DNA from: Epiperipatus broadwayi | Lineage: Eukaryota; Onychophora; Udeonychophora; Euonychophora; Peripatidae | DNA length: 64,000 bases | Direction of reading: 5' to 3' | Assembly: GCA_028023455.1 (NCBI GenBank) | Contig: JAQFVV010000956.1 | Coordinates: forward strand, 64,001 to 128,000 | Part shown: positions 1 through 10,077 of the stretch, piece by piece | Position numbering within the stretch: position 1 is the stretch's first letter | Layout of the letters: each line of letters opens with the position of its first letter | Notes under the pieces: model-generated | Databases searched by the model: none | Told to the model about the DNA's origin: nothing | The model's input: only the letters and a program-made list of their open reading frames with translations | Translations under genes and position numbers: made by a program

Positions 1-330
1 ACTACATTATTCCCTCCCATCCATTTTACAACTCTTCCAGCTACCATATATGAAAAAACTTTATAGAACACTGATTTTACCACTATCGGTTTATAATCAT
101 TTAACTTTCTATGATTCTTACCCTTTCCTTTAAATAATAATCTTATTCTTGTATTACTCCAACTACCTGGAAAAACTCTCTTCTGTGCCATCTTATTAAA
201 ACATGATAATAACTTTGCTTTTGCTCTATGCCCTAAATTCATTACCATCACTGCTGCCCATCCATCTAAACCTCTCACCTTTCCACTTTTCAATCTCTTC
301 CCTGATTCATTCAGTTCATTTTTTGTGAAC
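1..330 (-). pseudogene. Non-LTR retrotransposon reverse transcriptase fragment, antisense
   Basis: Read on the minus strand, an uninterrupted frame of about 108 codons runs off the window edge. It carries the finger and palm landmarks of LINE reverse transcriptases: GKVRGLDGWAAVM (compare K.PGpDGi..), then FPGSWSNTRIRLLFKGKGK (compare P..W....i..i.KgkGk), then LNDYKPIVVKSVFYKV (compare yRPIsl.sv.yKv). The wording differs from the RTE element at 54-57 kb, so this is a second LINE lineage. The catalytic FADD region would lie beyond position 1 and is not visible. The conserved P of the RPIsL motif is kept, but the otherwise typical R is K. It is probably a fragment, since the frame ends near 330 with unrelated AT-rich sequence beyond. 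The exact clade is uncertain. Confidence 0.72.
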
Positions 331-431
331 CTAATATATTGTAGCACTATGCCACCTGGTGTTCACTGATTAGTGGAGTTTTTAGTAATGGGTTTAGAAT
401 AGGTGACAATAATTGTTGTCAGAAGCATATG

Positions 432-493
432 AATAAGTATACATTAAACATCCTGTATGGAGAGTTTTGCCTTTGTTTACAATAAGTATACAT
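432..493. mobile_element. 36-bp mini-copy of hairpin family HpA with 13-bp flanking repeat
   Basis: The 13-base word AATAAGTATACAT occurs at 432-444 and again at 481-493. Between them lie 36 bases that contain TATGGAGAGTTTTGCC, the right-end motif of the hairpin family at 9.7, 19.2, 35.9 and 40.8 kb. The insert starts TAAACATC, which also starts the 40.8-kb insert. The reading is a tiny copy keeping the two ends and lacking the hairpin body, with its target duplication intact. Confidence 0.6.
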
Positions 494-1036
494 AGAAGTG
501 AGATTTGATAGATGTTGGTTTTAATCTTACTAACCAAAGTGTAAAGGAGCTCACTGTTGGCACAAAGCTAAAGTCTCTAAAATATAAAAAAAATCTGATA
601 TCAAAGCTATATAACAATTAAAGCAAATTATTTGATTCAAACCATTATGGTTTTTATTTTTAGACTAGTCTTGAATAATATAGAAGAATAAAATGACTGC
701 TAGATTGAGCTGTAGTTTCAGGATGATGATATTATAGATTATATCACTTGGTATAATCTACCATTTGGTATATAATCATTACTTAAGATTATAACAGGTG
801 AATCTAAAGTAAGTAAAGAAAATACCTCTTTTAACTCAATCTTTAATAATTCAAACGCTATTTCATTAATTCCTCATGTTTCTCTAGTTTTCATCTCATA
901 TTTTTATAACATTTTTTACTGGTGTATAAGTTATTTAATGATTGTGAATGAATATTTTCAATAGTTTACTTTTGTTTAATTCTATTATATTTGTATAAAG
1001 GGCCTTGCAGTGATCACTAATCTCATGATAATGTAT
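494..1036. other. AT-rich interval, nothing recognised
   Basis: No open frame, RNA gene or repeat family could be supported here. Local AT-rich words only. Confidence 0.5.
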
Positions 1037-1037
1037 T

Positions 1038-1315
1038 TGAACAAACAGGTGTTACTGACTTCACTGAAACATTAAAAGACTGAAGTGGAGTTGGGCTGGA
1101 CATATTAGTAGAAGAGATGATAATAGATGGACAGTTGAAATCATAAACTAGATTCCAAGAAATTGTAAAAGTCCCAGAAAGAAACCACATGTGAGATGGA
1201 TGGATGAAATAAGAAAGTGTGCAGAGGTGCTATGAAGAAAGAAGCTAAAGATCAGAGAAGATGGATTGAACTTGGAGAGATCTTCATCCTGCAATGGATT
1301 GATAATTATTGATGA
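1038..1315 (+). pseudogene. RTE-type LINE 3'-terminal fragment
   Basis: This stretch matches, base by base with scattered changes, the last 270 bp of the longer RTE element (about 57332-57606): the GAACAAACAGGTGTTACTGA start, the segment encoding RLKWSWAGHI.RRDDNRWT, the carboxy-terminal HVRWMDEIRKC and the untranslated end with CTTCATCCTGCA.TGGATTGATAA. Frameshifts and stops break the frame. It is a strongly 5'-truncated copy, the usual outcome of target-primed reverse transcription. The 3' end runs into TGATGATTAATG, consistent with the short tandem tail of RTE elements. Confidence 0.88.
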
Positions 1316-1381
1316 TTAATGTAAGAGATATATAGATACATGGATTGTAAAACACAAATGTAATTCTAATATGCTCTACAT

Positions 1382-2689
1382 CAGTGTTTCTCAACTGGTG
1401 ATCTGCAGAAAAACTTCAGTGGTCTGCAAAAAGCTTATAAATTTGTTCATATTTATTATTAATAAATTTTTATAATATTTTTAATTATTGCTAATTTTAT
1501 TAAATTTATTTTAATTCATTTCTAAGATTTTAGTTTACTTGTTAGTTGTTTTATTTATAAAATGTATAGAAAAAAATAAAAAACAAAACACTATAAGAAA
1601 TACAAAAAAGTTTCTATTTCCTAGTATCAGTCATCTCACAGTAAAAAATGCTATTCCAGCAACATTTTTACACATGCGCACTTCATGCACTGAGATGGAT
1701 TTTAATATATACAAAAATAACCTGACAATTTTCACTTGTATGTATTATGTAGCTTGCCACAGCCAGCTGATTGGAATTGCACTACCATGCAGCAATAGGG
1801 ATTACTATATAATATGTGTGTATTATAAATTAAGGTATATTAAATATTTGATATTTACTTCTTTGATAAATTTTAGCCATTTAATAATTAATAATAACAA
1901 GAAACTATTGCAGCCCTTTTTAACAACCAAGTATAAGTACTGTAAATGCTAATAAATATATTATTTATTCACAAAATGATCCTCATCTCTGGCAAAATAA
2001 AAATGTAATGTTGCTCATCAATTCAATCCTGATTATTTAAAATTTGTTTTCATTTCTTGGCCCAAGTTGGAAGAAACCTTACCCAGACCTCAATGCATTA
2101 TTTGCAGAAAAATTTTAGCCAAGAAATGCATGAAGCCAGCAAAATTAATGCATCATTTCAAGATCAAACATTCAAATATACAAAATAAGCCACTGAATTT
2201 TTTTAACATAAAAGTGCAGAATTGAAGAAGCAAAAACCATCTTTTAAAAAATGTATTTTAGTTAATAAGCCTTTTGTAAAAGTAGCATCATATTTAGTTG
2301 CTTTAAAGATTGCTATATGCAAAAAGCAGTACTCTATTGCTGAAAATATAATGAAACCATGTTTAATAGATACATGTGTTCTGAAATTCTAGGTATAGTT
2401 GCTGGAGATGAAATAACTGGAAACAAAATAAAACTTTCTACTTTCTAATGATACTATTCAATGCAGATTTAAAAAATTCGTGATTGTTGTTGAACATCAA
2501 TTAATTCCTAAAGTAAACAAATTATTGTTTACAATTCAAATAAATGAATCTATAGATGTTATCAATAAAAACACACTTTTATATTATATACATTGTGTTG
2601 ATTATGGAATGAATAATGTAAAAGAATTTTTTGTTGAATTTAAAGAAATTGATGATTACATCAAAATTGTATTAATTAAAAGATTTTAA
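1382..2689 (+). pseudogene. hAT-superfamily element relic with BED zinc finger (ZBED-like transposase)
   Basis: Position 1382 begins CAGTGTTTCTCAACTGGTGA, then a repeated GGTCTGCA motif, a typical left terminus of ZBED-type hAT elements. At 2088-2200 one frame reads PQCIICRKILAKKCMKPAKL followed by MHHFKIKHSN, a BED finger with CxxC and the distal histidines, as in the family. Downstream fragments in shifting frames read YLVALKIAICKKQYSIAE, LLFTIQINESIDVINKNTLL (compare the ldESTDvank motif of hAT transposases) and YIHCVDYG. Several frameshifts and stops separate them, and the carboxy-terminal catalytic region and right terminus were not found before the direct repeat that starts at 2672. A dead, 3'-truncated copy. 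ORFs predicted at 1539-1952 lie in the 5' noncoding part and look random. Confidence 0.78.
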
Positions 2690-2940
2690 AAAATAAATTA
2701 TGCTTTTTTTTGTTAATTTCAAAATCAGAATTACAAATATTATTTACCAGACCATTTTAAAAGTTTAATCCATAACAAAATTTTACTTATCTACAAAAAT
2801 TTATGTCTGTTTTTATTTCTACTTTTCCTTTCAACTTTATATATATATATATTTATGCACACACACTATATTAGTGTGTGCTATGTAATCCAACTGGTTA
2901 TAATATATATATATATATGCATTTTATTTGTATGTATAAT
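2672..2940 (+). repeat. 260-bp direct repeat, copy 1
   Basis: From TTAAAAGATTTTAAAA to GCATTTTATTTGTAT this stretch recurs almost unchanged at 3698-3951. The only visible differences are the lengths of the TATA runs and a few point changes. The repeat holds an internal short palindrome around ACACACACTATATTAGTGTG. It ends with the same words that form the outer end of the large inverted repeat arm beginning at 3922. Confidence 0.9.
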
Positions 2941-3697
2941 TAGTTCTTTATTCAGCTAGAGTTTCTCTTGGGCAAGCTGTTTTTTGGTCAATCCATGCAA
3001 TTGTCATCATCAGGTAAAAGTATATGATTTAAGTATGGATAGCTTTTTTCCTTCTGTAGTCACTTCAGGTCAGCAAGCTGTTTTTCCAGAACACTTTTAA
3101 GGCTATAAATTACAAAGAATCTTGACCCTTTTTCCTCCATGTGAATTCAAACTCCACTACTGAACTGAATAGCAGCTACTTCCTTGCATTCTTACATCTT
3201 CATGGCAGTTCTGTACATAATTCAACTAGAGATTTCTGTAAATAGCTTTACTATTGCCATTTTCTGCTACAGTTACCAACTCTTCACAAAATATTTTAGC
3301 CAACTTTACAGCTAGCTCTTCTGCTAACTCTTACCAAACTGCAAGCCAAACTTTGCAGTTGGCCTAGTTGGACTCTGTTTAAAATATTACAACCAAACTT
3401 TTCTGGTCAACTCTTAGAAAACTGCAAGCAAAAACTAACTGATATTTTTTTTATCAGTCTTTTATAGCTTTGGTTAGGTCAGGTGACAACAACACAGTGG
3501 TTGTTTTCAATCTGTGTAATCCATTTGAAAACAAGCTGGAAATTTCTATCAAAGTGTGATATTCATGTTTTTACTTTAATCTTTGGAATTTGACCAAAGA
3601 TGTGATAATCCTTTAGAATTTTTAATATACAAAGATTTTAACTAGGTAGTAGAAATGCAAATAAGCATTAATTAAAAAATATATTTTATACAAATAT
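2941..3697. other. Spacer between the 260-bp direct repeats
   Basis: No frame of interest. Somewhat less AT-rich than its surroundings (2960-3480), with short recurring words such as CCAAACTTTTCTGGTCAACTC and CCAAACTTTGCAGTTGGCC, hinting at decayed internal repeats. No family recognised. Confidence 0.45.
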
Positions 3698-3951
3698 GAA
3701 TTAAAAGATTTTAAAAATAAATTATGCTTTTTTTTGTTAATTTCAAAATCAGAATTACAAATATTATTTATCAGACCATTTTAAAAGTTTAATCCATAAC
3801 AAAATTTTACTTATCTACAAAAATTTATGTCTGTTTTTATTTCTACTTTTCCTTTCAACTTTATATATATTTATGCACACATACTATATTAGTGTGTGCT
3901 ATGTAATCAAACTGGTTATAATATATATATGCATTTTATTTGTATATTAAT
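3698..3951 (+). repeat. 260-bp direct repeat, copy 2
   Basis: Near-identical to 2672-2940 (see that entry). Its last 30 bases overlap the start of the left arm of the giant inverted repeat, so either the repeat copied the arm end or the arm recombined with it. Confidence 0.9.
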
Positions 3952-5064
3952 ATTTATTTTTTATGTGTTGGTTAATTTTAATTATTACTAATAATTATGT
4001 CAAGGGATGATGTAAGCAAGTTGGAGCTCATGGATTAAATTCATTCAAATAAAATGACCTTTCTCCAATATGGATACCACCCTGCCTGAATATATATACT
4101 TACATGCATTCAATTTATGTAGAAATAGACTACAATTATTGAAATAATGTAATTGTAAATAAATTTTGTTATTTTTTTATTCATCTTATTTCACAATATA
4201 ACAATTCATCAATTGCTAAAATAGAAAATCATTAATATAAATAAAATAACTATTGCCAAGCACTTTTCACTCCCATGAGTCCTTATCAAGGCAGGAAAAA
4301 ACTCCTATTTTCTCCTAAGTGATAAAGTCAACATTTCATTGTATTGGTCAGGAACAACTAATCGGAAAATTGGTTAAATTTGAATTCATAGCACAAAATG
4401 AATTTTGTATAAGATATGATTCTTTAATATTGCATTTTTTATCATGTGTTTTATGCATTAATATTGCAAAATATTTTAAACTACATAAATGGCCTATACT
4501 ATTTTTGGTGAACATAAAAAGCTGAATAAACTGAACCCATCTTCCCTTACTCTAATGCTGTTGAAAGCAATTCTTAATATTTGTCTTGGTTTTCCCAATA
4601 TATATTACATCTTAATTTAAACCTAGTTGTCCATTTTTTCTCTCATTCCAACCTTAGTTAGAAATAATTAGCCACATACCCTTTAGATAAGTAGTTACTG
4701 TCACATGATGATATTATTAGAGGTGTATCTAAAGGCATTTTTTCAACAATGAAAGCAGCACATAAAAATGCTTCTAGACATGAGAGCTTGTTACTTTGAT
4801 CATCACCAACCAGGTTGAAATAAAAAATATAGCCAAATAGACATGATATACACATAATTGATATATTTATGGTACAGCAACATGATATTCAGTATATTTA
4901 TTAGGTTATAAAGTATAGACATGAGTTAGATGTAGTGAGGAGTTTATCGTACTCATTATCTGTACATTTAACAATATCTAACTTTTTGTCTATTTACCCA
5001 CTGCTTTGTATAAGTCTGTATTTATTTATCTATTCATTTATTAATATAATCATCTATCTATATT
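3922..5064 (+). repeat. Giant inverted repeat, left arm (about 1.14 kb)
   Basis: The reverse complement of this arm aligns along its whole length with 7903-9070. Landmarks: GCATTTTATTTGTATATTAA at the outer end, GTCAAGGGATGATGTAAGCA, CCAAGCACTTTTCACTCC, GAACATAAAAAGCTGAATAA, GAGCTTGTTACTTTGATCAT and CATCTATCTATATTG at the inner end. Identity looks about 90 percent. Short predicted ORFs inside (4319-4525, 4658-4855, 4935-5141) are not preserved in the other arm. Confidence 0.93.
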
Positions 5065-7387
5065 GTACCAAACATTCAATCTATTCTGACACAAAGGGTG
5101 CCACCAGATCACTATGTATCTGGAAAATTTATTTACTGTGATCAGAATGGATGATGATGATCATTTGCACCGACTAGACTCAGGGAGAAACAAGAGATCT
5201 TAAAATTGTTTAGACAATTGAGAAAACAAAGCACAAAGACAAACGTCAGCCAAATTATGTTTAAACAAATTTTAAAAAAAACTTTATTTAAGAGAAAGTA
5301 AATTATGAAGTATAAGTTTATGACACAAAAAATAGGGTTAGCTCAGGTGGTAACAGAAAGATTAAATGCAAGGTTCTGGCAGACCTACTGATCTTCTAAT
5401 AAATGAATTATAAAAGGGAGGAAGCAAAGTACATTCAGCAGAGGATTCACCCAAACATTGGTTTTCACTTTCAGATATTTAAACAATACGCTCTTGAAAT
5501 AAATCAATGAAACAAGTGCTGGCGAGCTTTCCGAGACTCGTAAAATGTGTCGGACCACAAATGTCATATGTCAGTAGAAACTGCACCTATTATTATGTTT
5601 AAAATAAAGGTGATTGATTTACCTCAAGAACAACCAAAAAATATGATTTAAAATGAAAGGAAAACAATTAAAACTGGCGAATCCCAGCCAAACGATTGGC
5701 GAAAACTACTCTAAGAATCATAATTAAAGGTCTCAATAGGAGACAAGTAAATCATTAAAAAAACAGTTACATCTGTCCCAGTAATTAAAGAAAATGAACT
5801 ACAAATAATTATATTTAAAAAATAAATTTATGAAACAAGTTCTGAGTACACACTCTGATAAATTTAAAGCTACACATAAATACAAAATAATTCTATCAGA
5901 GAGTGAACATGAGTATGAAATTACTTAAGATTTAAATACTTTAGCAGTGAAAGTCTCTCTCACCTGTGATTTACAAAGAGATAAATATTATTTTCCTGCT
6001 GGTGACTTCTAAAATTACAAAGAAAAACAATTCTAGTTTCCACTTTCAGAGATATAAAAAATGAAGAAATGAAATCCCCACTTGCAGAAAACTAGGAAAA
6101 TAAAGTCGCCAGCCAAAAGATTTTTTTGGAGGTTTGCAAAAGTGCAAACACAGTGTTTAAAATTAATTATTAGCTACTAAAATAATGACAGGTAAGCATT
6201 TAAAATATACATGATTGCTAAAGCATTTATAAAAAGTTTTAGGCAGAAAAATATAAAAACACACGTCACTCTCCAATAAACAAAAATTGAAAGCAAACTT
6301 GGAATCTTAAAACAAAGATTCCAAGACAGACTGCAAAATACAATAAATCACAACAAATATTAAATATGAGGTAACATATTGCTTAGGAATACAGATTTAT
6401 AATTAGATTGAGTGGAGATTTAATTGAAAGAAATTTACTCTGCGAAGAATAAAAGAAAACTTTACCTTACAGTAAAGCAGAGTCCGCGTAGAGTGTGCAC
6501 ATTTATTTTAGTCCATTTTCAGGTCCTTCGACAGCAGCAAGGTAGAGGCAGCGGGGTCTTGTTTATTTTAGGTGTTCATTGCAGGATTGAAGGAGAGATG
6601 GCAGGCATGGATCTATCTTTTGAGTTGAACTAGCACGATATATTGTTGGTTATAAAATGTATAGCAGTATATTTTGACATCACAGAGAAAGCGAAAATTG
6701 TTTTAGTAACTGCAAATTTTGCTTTTAAAGATTAAATGTCCAAATGGCTCTGGTACAAATGTTGAAGAGGTTAATCCGAATTAATATTGGAACTACGAAA
6801 CTGAACGAATCACTTTGATGGACTGCTGACTTAATTTCTCTAGGATAGAATAGAATAGACTCATGAAATTTCTGGTGTTATTTATACCTCCACTTGATTT
6901 CCCACAAAAACTAGCCTTGTTGTTGAATTCTATGCCTAAGGCAGGGCAAATATTAATCTCCAGCTCAATCTAATCTAAGAATTCCACCCAGGGATTATTG
7001 AAACAAAAACAATAATACAAATCAAATCTCTGCTTTAGACTGAACTTTAAAATGATTAACACAAAACCACAGGAATGTAATTAGCAAGCTTGCCTGTTTT
7101 TAATCAAATTGATTTAAAAAATAAAAATAAAAACAAGAGGTATCAGGAAACTATTTTAAAAATAATTTTATACACACTAAAATGATTTATTTGAAATATA
7201 AACAAGTATGTGTATTAATACATGTACTCTTTTTAAATAATTAAAACTTTTTTTTTTAATTTTAGAAACTTAACGAAATTAAAAATTTTTAATTTCAGCA
7301 GTAAAACCCTTGAATTAGATATCAATCCGGTTCAATATAGACATAGTTAAAAAGGTAAGCAAATAGACAAGTAGATAGAAGATGGAT
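5065..7387. other. Loop of the giant inverted repeat, left of the gap
   Basis: No convincing protein frame; the ORF at 6424-6633 has no family features. The stretch is richer in CpG than its surroundings (for example GCGAGCTTTCCGAGACTCG near 5522 and GTCCGCGTAGAG near 6482). A tRNA-like A box (TAGCTCAGGTGGTAACAG, from 5338) followed by GGTTCTGGCAGACC near 5372 could be a worn SINE head. At 7336-7354 lies TATAGACATAGTTAAAAAG, the inverse of the first bases after the gap. Confidence 0.5.
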
Positions 7388-7887
7388 NNNNNNNNNNNNN
7401 NNNNNNNNNNNNNNNNNNNNNNNNNNNNNNNNNNNNNNNNNNNNNNNNNNNNNNNNNNNNNNNNNNNNNNNNNNNNNNNNNNNNNNNNNNNNNNNNNNNN
7501 NNNNNNNNNNNNNNNNNNNNNNNNNNNNNNNNNNNNNNNNNNNNNNNNNNNNNNNNNNNNNNNNNNNNNNNNNNNNNNNNNNNNNNNNNNNNNNNNNNNN
7601 NNNNNNNNNNNNNNNNNNNNNNNNNNNNNNNNNNNNNNNNNNNNNNNNNNNNNNNNNNNNNNNNNNNNNNNNNNNNNNNNNNNNNNNNNNNNNNNNNNNN
7701 NNNNNNNNNNNNNNNNNNNNNNNNNNNNNNNNNNNNNNNNNNNNNNNNNNNNNNNNNNNNNNNNNNNNNNNNNNNNNNNNNNNNNNNNNNNNNNNNNNNN
7801 NNNNNNNNNNNNNNNNNNNNNNNNNNNNNNNNNNNNNNNNNNNNNNNNNNNNNNNNNNNNNNNNNNNNNNNNNNNNNNNNNNNNNNN
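7388..7887. other. Assembly gap, exactly 500 N
   Basis: A run of 500 undetermined bases, so probably a fixed-size placeholder rather than a measured gap. It lies inside the loop of the giant inverted repeat, and its two edges are complementary, which is a common reason for an assembly to break. The predicted frame across it is meaningless. Confidence 0.99.
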
Positions 7888-7902
7888 CTTCTTAACTATG
7901 TC

Positions 7903-8828
7903 TATATAGATAGATGATTATATTGATAAATGAATAGATAAAAAAATAAAGACTTGGACAGATAGGTGAGTAAATAGACAAAAAGTCAGATATAGTTTAA
8001 TGTGTATATAAGTAGTATGCTAAACTCCCCACTACATATAACTCATGTCTATACTTTATAACCTAATAAATATACTGAATATCATGTTGTTGTACAATAA
8101 TTATATCAATTATGTGTATATCATGTCTACTTAGCTATATTTTTTTATATCAACCTGGTTGGTAATGATCAAAGTAACAAGCTCTCATGTCTAGAAGCAT
8201 TTTTATGTGCTGCTTTTATTGTTGAAAGAATGCCTTTAGGTACACCTCTAATAATATCATGCAACAGTCTAAAGGGTATATGGCTAATTATTTCTAACTA
8301 AGGTTGGAATGAGAAAAAAAATGGATAACTAGGTTTAAAATAAGATGTGATATATATATTGCGAAAACCAAGACAAATATTAAGTATTCCATTCAACAGC
8401 ATAAATACACGTATATTAGAGTAAGGGAAGATTATACAGTTTATTCAGCTTTTTATGTTCACCAAAATAGTATAGGCCATATATGTAGTTCAATGTATTT
8501 TGCAATATTAATGCATAAAACACATGATAAAAATAAAATATTAAAGAATCATATCTTATACAAAATTTATTTTGTGCTATGAATTCAAATTTAAATGTTG
8601 AATTTATCGCTTAGGAGAAAGTAGGAATTTTTTACTACCTTGATAAGGAATCATAGGAGTTGAAAGTGCTTGGCAATAGTTATTTTATTTATATTAATCA
8701 TTCTATGTTTTAGCAATTGACGAATTGTTATATTGTAAAATAAGATGTATAAAAAATAATAAAATTTATTTACAATTACATTATTTCAATAATTGTAGTT
8801 TATTTCTACATAAATTGAATGCATGTAA

Positions 8829-8907
<79 letters not shown>

Positions 8908-9070
8908 GCAGGGTGATATCCATATTAAAGAAAGGTCATTTAATTTGAATGAATTTAATTCATGAGCTACAATTTGCTTACATCATCCCTTGACATAATT
9001 ATTAGTAATAATTAAATTAACCAACACATAAAAAATAAATATTAATATACAAATAAAATGCATATATATG
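7903..9070 (-). repeat. Giant inverted repeat, right arm
   Basis: Inverse copy of 3922-5064. The main length difference is a (TA)n tract of about 75 bp at 8830-8905, where the left arm has only a short TATATATA. The arm starts about 15 bases after the gap and ends near CATATATATG at 9070. Confidence 0.93.
8830..8905. repeat. (TA)n microsatellite
   Basis: Uninterrupted alternating TA of about 75 bp. The ORF over it (poly-IY) is an artefact. Confidence 0.97.
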
Positions 9071-9220
9071 TATTTAGGCAGGGGTATATTTATATCAGAG
9101 AAAGATCATTTAATTTTAACCATGAGTTCCAGTATGCTTACAGAAACTACTGACCCCATCTTCACATAATTATTAGCACTAATTAATAAACCATTGCATA
9201 AAAAGTAAATGATAATATAT
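8895..9220 (+). repeat. Tandem pair of about 160-bp units at the outer end of the right arm
   Basis: Unit 1 (about 8895-9053) and unit 2 (about 9060-9217) share GGCAGGG.TAT, GA(A)AG(A/G)TCATTTAATTTTAA, GCTTACA, ACATAATTATTAG and AATTAA..AACCA...CATAAAAA in the same order. Unit 1 is also the outer part of the inverted repeat arm; unit 2 has no partner outside the left arm. Confidence 0.75.
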
Positions 9221-9712
9221 CTGTTATCATAAATATTATATATTAATAATGCAAAAGAAAATACTTATCAAAAATATGTGTTAATAGCTTTTAAATCTTA
9301 AGCAGTGAAAAAATAAAATATGTTGAGAGTAACTTTAAATATTAAGTAGTGAATATTAAAAAAGGTGTGATAATAATTTAAATATTAACCAGAAAAAAAT
9401 TAAAATACAAAATCACTTTTAGAGTCCTTTTATTTTAAAATGAATTTTACCCAATGCTTTCAGAATTCTGATTTTACAGCAGTCAAATAGAATAAGACTC
9501 AAAACAAAATTTTAAATATTTGATAAACTGGATCATGTAAAGTTCAATACTCCATCTGGTTTCTTTTTTTAGTTCTTTATTATTAATAGGTATAATGTTG
9601 GATTAAGTGTCCATTATAGTTAGGTTACAAAAATTGAAAGAGGTATGAGTGCTAACTATTTCATTAATAGTTGGTACTGAAAGTAGCAACACACTTTTAA
9701 AATTGACAGGAG
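9221..9712. other. AT-rich interval, nothing recognised
   Basis: Repeated loose words around TTAAATATTAA.CAGTG (9290-9390) suggest a worn minisatellite; otherwise nothing supportable. Confidence 0.4.
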
Positions 9713-10077
9713 TCTATATAGTTATTAAATCACTAAATTATCACATGATTACCATTTCTTATGCTTGCTCATAACTGTTATTAAAACAAGAAAAACTCTC
9801 CATACAGTAGTGCCATTCAGTGCAAGCCATAATAATCAATGGGTGCCAGACGGCTTGTGCATAAAATCCCTATCTAGTGCCTACTCATCTAATATCCCAG
9901 ACTAGTTTCTAGCTCCTCACTAGCTGCAAGCTCACAAGTATTCTGGGGATATTGAATAAGTAGACACTAGATAAGTATTTTATGCACAAACCTGTTGGCA
10001 TCCATTGATTACTCTGGCTTGCAATGTCTGGCACTAATGTATGGAGAGTTTTGCCTGTTTTAAATTCTATATAGTTA
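9713..10077 (+). mobile_element. Hairpin element family HpA, long copy
   Basis: Two arms pair over about 120 bases: 9790-9905 (ACTCTCCATACAGTAGTGCC, AATCAATGG, GCATAAAATCCCTATCTAGT) and the inverse at 9940-10055, ending TATGGAGAGTTTTGCC. A leader (CATTTCTTATGCTTGCTCAT from 9754) precedes the left arm and is shared with the copies at 19.2 and 35.9 kb. TCTATATAGTTA at 9713-9724 and 10066-10077 is a candidate 12-bp target duplication. No coding frame. A transcript would fold into one long imperfect double strand. Confidence 0.8.

Noticed and set aside
1539-1952. 137-codon frame
   Set aside because: It lies in the 5' noncoding part of the hAT relic, is AT-rich with random composition and has no recognised motif.
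7382-7909. 175-codon frame
   Set aside because: It is produced by the run of N.
8725-8916. Poly-isoleucine/tyrosine frames (also at 53530 and 57401)
   Set aside because: Translation of (TA)n microsatellites.
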